A DNA stretch of 64,000 nt from Serratia symbiotica (GTDB lineage: Bacteria > Pseudomonadota > Gammaproteobacteria > Enterobacterales > Enterobacteriaceae): assembly GCA_900380265.1 (NCBI GenBank), contig LR025083.1:868001-932000 (forward strand). Direction: 5' to 3'. The notes below the pieces were generated by a model. It was not told where the DNA came from and ran no database searches. It was given only the letters and a program-made list of their open reading frames with translations. Position 1 is the first letter of the stretch. Every line of letters begins with the position of its first letter. Of the stretch, positions 55,770 through 64,000 are shown piece by piece. Made by a program: the position numbers and the translations under genes.

Positions 55770-57100
55770 CGGCGGGTGCGACCGGGGGTGGTGCTAGATT
55801 ATACCGCAGTGCCGCTGCGCTATAACAATCAGACGACCTACAACGGCACTATAATTATGGTAGCAGTTCACGCTATGCAAAAGCATTTAATAAATATACG
55901 AAAAAGATTAAACTGTAACCAACAATCCGCCGATGATAAATCAGGCATGATGGAGAATGATAAAATGCGCTATTTAAAAGCACAGGCCAAATAGACGGAC
56001 GGTATCTCCTAGACAGAGACTTCCGATCCGTACTGAGTTGGAACAGAGCGTATAACCAATTAACCTGCGCGTGAACTGGCGCATCGAACCGCCTGGTTAA
56101 AGCAGTAATCAGAAGAGGAAAAAATCGCGTTGACCGCATATACACGCTCCCGAAACCATCTAGACGCGAGCTTAAGTAAAAGGGTTTCATTAAGTTCAGC
56201 AGTGCCAATTAGAGCAGCAGTGAAACGGAAGCGGCGACCTAAAAGCGGTGAAAATTGTCAATAACAGAATGCATACGGTGATCGACAATGAGCCCTTAGA
56301 TTTAGATACGCTGAACAAGCTCGTGCAGCCATCAGCAAGTACCCAAAATTTGCAGGAAGCGTGACTCAACTGTTATGCCAAAAGCTGTAAAAAAATCAAA
56401 ATGGTGGATATCCCCGACAAGAAGGTTTCTGAAAACCTCGGTTTTTTAGAAACAGCAAATTATGCAAAAATACACTCTATAAACAGACTAGAGGAATGGT
56501 CAATGACGATATTATGTCAGAGGGTACTTAAATCGGGCTGAGGGTGATGCCGCAAGCGTCTTGGTTTTATAATTAGGACGATAGCTCCGCATGTGGCTCT
56601 ACAAAGACAAAGGAAGTGTCGGCGTTTGGTTAAAAAAACGGCAATGACAGCCTAGCGATTATATTTCATAAAGATGGCGGTTTTCATGCCCTTCTTCGGG
56701 GTATACGGAGCTGAAAAGATAGCCCATGACGGCAAGATCTACGGCAGTCAATGAGTAAATCAATGACTGGACGCTTTCCTGAGGCATCCCTTCCAGCCAA
56801 AAAGGACCAAAGCAAACTAAATACAACCAAGAAAGAGCTCAACGGATGGCGGAAATGTGGGGGACACGGATTGATTGTCCAGTGGGGGAGATACGGGAAC
56901 GGCAAAGGGAACGGGATATTCGATTTCCCGCTGCTATGAAATTCCCAATGCCGGATTGTTCTATATTGGCCATGTTGGGGTTTCGGTGCCCTATTGGGAG
57001 GAGACCCTGTCTCAGTCAGCCCATCTGAACTATAACGCGATAGTCAGGGTGACATTAAATCACGATCTTGAAACTGTTGTTTTAGCCATTGGTATCTGAA
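55770..57100 (+). pseudogene. Tail fibre protein, first (current) orientation, decayed
   Basis: Mixed frames give a typical Mu/lambda-type fibre. The stretch near 56030-56330 reads ERITN, ARELAHRTAWLKQ, VSLSSAV, VNNRMHTV-type residues, DNEPLDLDTLN, AAISKYPKFAGSVTQL. Then comes the constant-to-variable junction DIPDKKV, ENLGFLETANYAKIHSINRL at 56410-56490. The variable part reads WLYKDKGSVGVWLKK, IFHKDGGFH and KIAHDGKIYGSQ, and further on YEIPNAGLFYIGHVGVSVPY. The left recombination-like site (56426-56451) lies inside the reading frame at the junction, as in Mu. All frames carry stops. Confidence 0.78.
56426..56451 (+). other. gix/hix-like recombination site, left
   Basis: The 26-bp window centred on 56438/56439 has the exact core AAAACCTCGGTTT, identical to the core of the Mu gix site as I recall it, and outer bases matching in part (about 18 of 26). 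It lies in the fibre gene at the constant/variable border. The central dinucleotide, read in the fibre direction, is TC. Serine invertases cut at the two central bases. Confidence 0.72.
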
Positions 57101-57109
57101 AGAGGATCT

Positions 57110-57480
57110 GGCCAAGCGATATACGGTGCGTTGCTGATATAGAGCCGATTCAGAAGCACACGTGCTTCTTCCACGCCAGAAGCAACGATTTTTTGGCGTC
57201 CGTTGTCATTCCAGCTCTATCGCATCCTGAAACGGTGCTATAATTGTGTTGCCTGCCCAAGCAGATAGTCTCGTTTATAGGTGGCCTGCTTCCTGAGTGC
57301 ATCTACCGTTCAGATGCGTGGTATAACCTGACCCTCTATAAAAACCATTACACTTAGGACTACCTCTTGAGGGCGTTCTGAAACCTCTACTCTACTGCAT
57401 CGATCGGTAGAGAAACCGATGATATTGTAGCCATCGAGCGTATGACTCCTTCGGGCTTATGCTAGACTTTTATGTTGTCG
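57110..57480 (-). pseudogene. Tail fibre assembly protein (Tfa) of inverted module, decayed
   Basis: On the minus strand: RDYLLGQATQ and (mixed frames) DAKKSLLLAWKKH with ARVLLNRLYISNAPYIAW at the end. These match the C-terminal half of Tfa/gpU-type chaperones (IAPLQDAxDLxxATxxExxxLxAWKxYRVLLNRVDTSxAPDIxWP). It faces the + strand fibre gene tail to tail, as expected for the silent U'/S' half of an invertible cassette. Confidence 0.68.
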
Positions 57481-58190
57481 GGCTTAAAGATGTTAGCACT
57501 CATGCCAGTCTTGACCATCTTCCGAGATAAGGAAGATGCACAAACAGAGTTTATAGCGATTTTTATCAACATAATCCGGGTGATAGCGTTTGAGATTTTT
57601 AATGTTTTGCATTAGACGCTACTCACATTCATGCATTGACTATTAATATTTTTGTAAAGGTCGGCGGTAAAGTACATCAAGATACTCATCTTGCTTATGA
57701 TTATTGGCACCTGTTAAAACATAACCGACCTTATTGGAATACCCTGTCCATTGTATACAGAACGCTTTCTAAACGATCTAATTGAATATCGCGCACAAAA
57801 GTATTATTAAGGCATCTGCTTAACGGCCCGCCCAAGCGAGGCTAGCAATATCGCCACTTGCATGATAGGTGGCAGTTCTGCCGCCCATGAGATATGCAAA
57901 TTACTATGGGTATTGGATGGTTTTATCAATTTTATATTCTTTCACCCATGCAATCGCTCATTATTCCAGGAAGCTACTGTTGCATGATCAGTATCAAATG
58001 CCACGTTGCCATCGCCATTAGCCTGTAATCCTGAATCGTTATCGCCGATATGCACGGATTGTCTTATATGCAGATTGGAATTGACCGTTCCGCCAGTCCG
58101 TTTATACAGTGTATTTTGCACAATTCACCGTTTCCAACAAACCAAGGTTTCTTAAATTCTGAATTTGGCTAAAATTTGACCAAATCAGAG
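57481..58190 (-). pseudogene. Silent inverted tail-fibre module, decayed
   Basis: The minus strand starts near 58190 with a copy of the constant/variable junction. Mixed frames give RNLGLLET and AKYTLYKRTGGTVN (matching the + strand copy ENLGFLETANYAK). It then runs into its own variable part: NLHIRQSVHIGDNDSGLQAN, GDGNVAFDTDHATVASWNNE. This is the alternative fibre end that would be expressed after inversion. It is broken by stops and frameshifts in the last third. Confidence 0.75.
58132..58157 (-). other. gix/hix-like recombination site, right (inverted)
   Basis: The 26-bp window centred on 58144/58145 is inverted relative to the left site. It has the core AAACCTTGGTTT on the minus strand, matching hix-type sites (core AAAACCAAGGTTTT) as I recall them. 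The central dinucleotide in the fibre direction is TT, against TC in the left site. Flanking bases on the variable side are about 80% alike between the two copies over some 75 bp. Confidence 0.7.
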
Positions 58191-58226
58191 ATAAGAAGGC
58201 TTATAAAGGGAGAGAATGGGCGAATA

Positions 58227-58640
58227 TGCCAAAGACAGGCTATATGCGGTGTCAAAAAATAAAAAACCGATTTACAGAAACCCTTAATTTTCGTACATTT
58301 AAATATAATTTTGAGGATAATTTAGTGGGAAACCAGACTAGAGACCCGGATTAAACCGTGCATTGAACTGTCTAAAGTCGGGCGATACATTGGTGATCTG
58401 GCAGATATACAGGCTGGGATTCAGCATTAAACGTTTGATTATTTTAACATCCAAATTTGAAGATAAAGGTATTTATTTTCATAGTTTGACGGATGCCATT
58501 GATACTTTTACGTCCGTAGGCTGTTTTTCTTCCATGTGATGAGCATGTTGGCGCAGATTGAGCGACAACTGATTGTGGAGCATACCAAGTTAGGTTTAGC
58601 TGTAGCAAGGAGTAGGGCGTATTCGCGGAAGACCTCAGGC
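58227..58640 (+). pseudogene. Gin/Pin-type DNA invertase, decayed
   Basis: This serine recombinase inverts the tail-fibre segment. The N-terminal catalytic region is broken: GYMRC and KNKKPIYRN pieces match GYxRVSTxxQ, with the serine codon region out of frame. Then come YNFEDNLVGNQTRDP and, after a shift, ALNCLKSGDTLVIWQIYRLG, FSIKRLIILTSKFEDKGIYF, HSLTDAIDTFTSVGCFFFHV, MSMLAQIERQLIVEHTKLGL and AVARSR. This follows Gin (RALKRLQKGDTLVVWKLDRLG, MGRFFFHVMGALAEMERELI) very closely. D-to-Y replaces a residue of the LDRLGR motif. The C-terminal DNA-binding part is lost. Confidence 0.88.
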
Positions 58641-60594
58641 GCTATCTTTTGAACAAGAACAGGAAACTCAAAAATTATTGTTTAATGGTTATTATAGAAA
58701 ACAGCTTGCATTACTGCATCGGGTGTCATTGCCAGCATCTACAAATATGTCCAGTTAAGCAAAACGCTCGAACAAGTTACAGTGGCTCTCATGGGAAATA
58801 AAAGTGTAATTCCGCTGCACTGATGCAAAGAAAAGTAGCTCGCCATTTCTCACACGTTTTTGCTTTAAATATCGCGGGGCGCATCATTATGCGGACATCA
58901 AGATTTCTGCCTATCTCATTGAACAATAGTAGGTCGTGCGACCCCTCTACCACCAAACTGGGAAATGGATCGCGTTATCGCCGATCTTAGCCTTTAGTTC
59001 AAGTTGGAAGAGAGTGACAATTCTCTGAGGTAGAATAGTGCTATTGCTTGCACAGTAGCTCTGCAGTGTTGGCTGGGTTACGCTGGCTACAGAAGGATAT
59101 TGGCGTGTGGTGTCTTGGTTTTAAAGTGTATTTGCTCCCGATCGCACGATGTTAACTATGCAAGGCTATCACTAGATAGCTTCGGGCGTTCGATGCTCGT
59201 TACTGTAAAAGGAACAGGTAGGAAATAAAGCCGAGTAGCAAGTTAAGCAGTGAACTTTCAGGTTAGGCACTTAAGCCGATCAGTGCCACGGATTAGAGCT
59301 TTTTAGATAGGATAAATCCCCGCAGGCTAGCTAGCAGCATGATTTCGGGTGAACAGATCTCCTGATTAAATATCTTGCATGCCAGCTAAATACTCCCTCT
59401 CTGTCTGCTCAGGAACGCAATGCTCAAAGGTTGCGTGAGCCTACCCTTTTGGAGTGTAGAAGGTACCAAGATCGCGTAGTGGTTGGAAATTTTAGTGCTA
59501 GCATTAAATGGATAAAAGCAGTAAACAGGATAACGCTAATACGGCAGCTATTAAAGTTATGGTCGCGAGGTAGTGGGAAACAAAATTAACTCCAAGAAGC
59601 CTAATAAAGAGAGTGCTACGAAGAGTTTTAGTTAGAGGGCTACAGTGGCCATGTATAGCACTTCCATAATGCTGGTAAAAGGGAGTCGTGTAAACACTTG
59701 GCAATTTACGCTACCCGCACCTCTATATTATTCAAAAAAGATAGGTGGTCCAGTCTGACTTGGGCGATGACATAACTATTGCGAATCCATACAAATTCTA
59801 TAACAAGTAGCACTTGTTATAAGAGTGTCCATAAAGACTAACATCGTACACAGCGAGATTACCGGTGAAGTGATCACGGGAATAGATAGCACCAGTTAGC
59901 TAGTTGGAAAATAGTAAGTCAGAAGTATTCAAATAAAATAAATACGGCTCAAGTTATTTATGCTAAATAAGCTGAATAATAGCCTTAGATATCTTACATC
60001 TACTGAACACTTATACTTCTATCTGTCTGCTGATGTATTGAATATCTAAGCTGCCCTGATCTGTTGCAACTGCTTTAGCACCTATATCCTTACTTGTGGA
60101 AGGATATAGGTGCTGTATGTGAAACAAAGTTCACCGGATGTTAGACTAGAAGCGAGCGTAGTTCGAAGGTGATTCCTCGCCAGAAAGGAAAGCTGAAGTT
60201 ATTCACATAGGATGTGCGCCATGATTAGGACATCGAGTAAAGCGCCGAATAGTTCTGTTTGTGGCAGAATGCGAATGTTATTTCTTAGTGCAATAACATG
60301 GTTAGCATACGCCAAAGCTAGACTAATAAACCTTAGGTTTTCAGTTAGTACGTTATCTCCTATTGTCTTGTATCATATTCAAGTGAATCAAAACAGCCTT
60401 TAAGGGCTCGCCAGCCAAGAGACAGACAAGAATACAATTGTCAAAATGCGCTAGATAAATAGTTTTAGTGACAGTTAAACGGCCTTGAGGAAAATTCCCT
60501 TATTCAGCGCCTAGCGCGATCAAATCCATCTTCTTCTTATTGTATTTCCGGCTGTAGCCCGTATAAAGCTAGTTGGTGAAATCTGCTGATCTCA
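58641..60594. other. Prophage right end and eroded DNA
   Basis: No further gene is recognised. The prophage border lies somewhere in 58.6-59.7 kb, judging by the change back to AT-rich sequence, but no terminal repeat was located. In the ancestral order cydD would follow trxB almost directly here, so this segment is either phage or inserted DNA. A long hairpin at 60077 is listed separately. Confidence 0.4.
60077..60114. repeat. 15-bp perfect inverted repeat (hairpin)
   Basis: AGCACCTATATCCTT (60077-60091) and AAGGATATAGGTGCT (60100-60114) pair completely around an 8-base loop (ACTTGTGG). No T run follows on either strand. The geometry, 14-15 bp stem with 8-base loop, is the same as the hairpin at 14377, but the sequence differs. 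Confidence 0.6.
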
Positions 60595-60622
60595 TGTAAG
60601 GCAAATCTTTCTTTGCCTTACA
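60595..60622 (-). terminator. Probable trxB terminator hairpin
   Basis: Arms TGTAAGGCAAA and TTTGCCTTACA form an 11-bp perfect stem with loop GAAAGA on the minus strand, 29 bases after the trxB stop codon. The trailing sequence has no long T run, so it is an imperfect rho-independent terminator, but its position fits trxB. Confidence 0.55.
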
Positions 60623-60650
60623 CACTCAGTTATTAAGATAAAATCCGGAA

Positions 60651-62149
<1,499 letters not shown>

Positions 62150-62640
62150 AAAAAGAGAAAGAATAATAAAGAAAATAATAGGATAAAATAAAACCCTAAC
62201 AAAGATTTTTATCTTATCGACCTGAATGTTTTGAATAAGAAAAAGAAGAATGGTCGTATTGTAAACGTAAGCTTTCTAAGTGCATACAGATTCTACCTGA
62301 TAAGTTTTAAAGCGCGTACACTGCTTTTAGTGATAAAGTTTATTATGGGTACATTAAGATTGCTTAATCTCCATTAAGTGGATATTTTATTGTTGTGCTT
62401 CATAGGAATTACCTCACATCTTGAGCGCTAGATTTTTGTAAGCAGTTCCACTCAGTTATGGAGCAGATAGAAGAAAGTGAGAAGTGCTGTATCCTTTCCT
62501 GCAAAGTAGATAAGTTGTTCATAATCTCTGTGCCAGTGATTCTTGCGTGCCACCACCTATTAGGTGAAATACTGCTACGCTTACTGAGTGTTAAAACAAT
62601 ACTTACACTTGAGCACCTATGAAAATTTCAAATAAAGCCA
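62150..62640 (+). pseudogene. lrp: Leucine-responsive regulator Lrp, decayed
   Basis: Lrp is a global feast/famine regulator. On the + strand the frame reads LIDLNVLNKKKKNGRIVNVS (matching RIDRNILNELQKDGRISNVE), the first helices of the DNA-binding domain. The RAM domain is readable near 62455-62590: QIEESEKCCILSCKVDKLFI (matching KLEEIQECHLVSGDFDYLLK) and ISVPVILACHHLLGEILLRL (matching TRVPDMSAYRKLLGETLLRL). The span equals the 164-codon gene, but several stops and shifts break it. It is divergent from trxB and ahead of ftsK, exactly as in E. coli. Confidence 0.86.
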
Positions 62641-62829
62641 CTGCTTACTGATTAAAATTGGTTAAGGAAAAATATGACTAAATTGCTAACCCTTCTATTC
62701 CCTGAAGGGGTCTTGGTATCGGATAAACCGATTGTCGCTGTTGCTATGGCAAGCACAAGAAGCTGAGAAGTTAATTTTCAGATAGGAATATACAGAAGAT
62801 AAAGCAGTTACCATGCAGAAATCGGTAGG

Positions 62830-64000
62830 AGCCAGCGCTTTCTAGAGGCTATGTTGATTGTAATAGCTATTTGTTCTTTCCTTTCATGTACTTGCTGAGT
62901 AGTTTTAATTCACCTGACCTAAGCTGGCTTAAGAAAGCTTGGCATAATCTATTCGGAATTTGTCCGGCAGAATTGCTGTGTAGATAACCAAAATTCTATT
63001 ATTGATATTTGGGGTGATCGCCTATGCGATCCCGCTACTTATGCCGGTGTGTTGGGTACAAGGCTATAGCTAGAAGCTATGTAGTAGGTACAATATTGAT
63101 TGTTTACGTTGTGTTTGTGTCTAAACGACATGTTGCCAACAGCGTTCACTGTCTAGGGTTGGAAGTACTGCATGTTGCTGCTCTGTCATCTTTTATATTT
63201 AGTTTTATTATTCAGGATATGATTCTAAGTAATGGCACTACTACCTCAATTTATCAGTAGTACAGCCACCTCATCACTATCTGTTTGGTCGTGGTTTGAA
63301 GGATGTTTGCCAGGCGTGGATTCTGATGATCGCCAAGGAGAATGGCGCACTTTCCCCCCCATTTGTTGCTTTATGACTAAGTGTTTGTATTGCAAAGACC
63401 TTAATGACTATGATAAAGGTTGCTATATTGTTGATAAGGCCGAATAAACAATGGAAATTGTGGATACGCCATATCGTGACATATACTCTTGTTATCGGCA
63501 CTTTGTCTTTTGACAAGCGCCGAACTACTGACGGCAGAAGACTCAGGGAAGGTTGTTCAGGGGCAGCTACGCTAGTCATGAAAGGTGATAATCTTAACCA
63601 TCCTTGATGTTTTTGAAGGCATCAACTATGAGCGTGATAACAGATTGATAAGCTAGTATCCGATAAAGAGATAAACAGGAATAGATTATCACCGCTGTGT
63701 CATTTGAGATCTAAGAGGAAACGTAAGGGTCTATAGTGGATCGCATGGCTTATGTCGATGATAAGGTTAATAAGTCACAGTGCGACAATAATTGACTTGA
63801 CCTGATGTAAGGGTGCTAAACGCTTTTCCAATAACGTCTCACCTATGCGTTTCTGGTAAAATATGAAGCGTTTTTTGATAGAGATACGATGATTAGACTA
63901 ATATCAGTCTTGTGATTAATGTGGTTTATAGGTATCTGGAGCATGGAAAAACTATTAGCGGTCTATTGTATACTCACTCTATTTGTGCCCTCGACTGTTC
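62830..64000 (+). pseudogene. ftsK: FtsK DNA translocase, N-terminal part, decayed
   Basis: FtsK anchors at the septum by four N-terminal membrane helices and pumps chromosome ends. Mixed + strand frames give LSSFNSPDLSWLKKAWHN near 62900 (matching LLSFNPSDPSWSQTAWHE), then LLLIFGVIAYAIPLLMPVCW near 63000-63040 (matching LFFIFGVMAYTIPVIIVGGC). Near 63230-63300 come LLPQFISSTATSS and SVWSW, and in another frame AWILMIAKENGA (matching WSWVTIAEKLGG). These are membrane helices 1-4 in order. The linker beyond 63450 is not legible and the gene runs off the window. Multiple stops fall in the membrane domain; whether the motor domain survives beyond the window cannot be told. Confidence 0.82.

Larger units (their letters stand above)
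36480..58700. mobile_element. Decayed Mu-like (BcepMu-type) prophage
   Basis: A block of higher GC content holds relics of a transposable phage. On the - strand are mor-like, gemA/gp16-like, gam and transposition ATPase genes. On the + strand follow a DUF3102-like protein, a repressor, lysis genes, terminase small and large, DUF935 portal, a gp30/GpF-like head protein, a GpG-like protein, a protease, DUF2190, a gp36-like protein, hub D, baseplate J, tail protein I, a tail fibre with inverted module, and a Gin/Pin invertase. Every gene checked carries stops or frameshifts. No MuA-type DDE transposase was recognised and the sheath, tube and tape-measure part is too short. Outer ends are approximate: no TG/CA terminal repeats or 5-bp target duplication could be fixed. 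The insertion lies between trxB and cydD. Confidence 0.9.

Overview
This window looks like chromosome from a gammaproteobacterium of the order Enterobacterales (the Serratia/Yersinia/Sodalis side of the order) in an advanced stage of genome erosion, as expected for a host-restricted insect symbiont. Only eight protein genes are clearly intact in 64 kb: ppk, ybjN, artP, artJ/artI-type, artQ, artM, infA and trxB. Their products align almost end to end with the E. coli proteins as remembered. Nearly everything between them is AT-rich DNA full of stops and frameshifts, but translation in all frames recovers recognisable relics in the expected enterobacterial gene order. Identifications come from reading conceptual translations and comparing with family sequences from memory; no database search was run. 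Pseudogene borders are approximate.

Layout. 0.6-1.8 kb: dead IS256-family transposase (-). 4.6-10.1 kb: mgtE relic, ppx relic and intact ppk (all -). 10.1-17.7 kb: no recognisable gene, a few hairpins and one good terminator. 17.8-18.2 kb: ybjN (+). 18.9-21.8 kb: the intact arginine ABC transporter operon artP-artJ-artQ-artM (-), with a promoter and an ArgR-like site in front. 26.5-32.5 kb: relics of macA, macB, clpS and clpA (+), the usual neighbours between art and infA. 32.7 kb: intact infA (-), followed upstream by relics of aat, cydC and cydD (-). 36.5-58.7 kb: a decayed Mu-like prophage. 60.7-61.6 kb: intact trxB (-). 62.1-64 kb: relics of lrp and ftsK (+). The prophage therefore sits between trxB and cydD in the ancestral trxB-cydD-cydC-aat-infA cluster.

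The prophage is visibly more GC-rich than its surroundings, which suggests it arrived later than most of the erosion or has drifted for less time. Its early genes (mor-like, gemA/gp16-like, gam, transposition ATPase) lie on the - strand. Its regulator, lysis, head, tail and fibre genes lie on the + strand, the divergent arrangement I recall for BcepMu-type phages. No MuA-type transposase can be recognised and the tail module is collapsed. At its right end is the most interesting object in the window: a Gin/Pin-type invertible tail-fibre cassette. Two inverted fibre modules are bounded by recombination-site-like sequences, and a broken invertase gene lies beside them. The central dinucleotides of the two sites no longer match (TC versus TT), so the switch appears locked as well as without an enzyme.

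Functional reading: the organism keeps arginine import, thioredoxin reductase, IF1 and polyphosphate synthesis. In this window it has lost exopolyphosphatase (Ppx), ClpAP adaptor and unfoldase functions, Leu/Phe-tRNA-protein transferase, the CydDC exporter, MacAB export, an MgtE Mg2+ channel, the global regulator Lrp and the DNA translocase FtsK.
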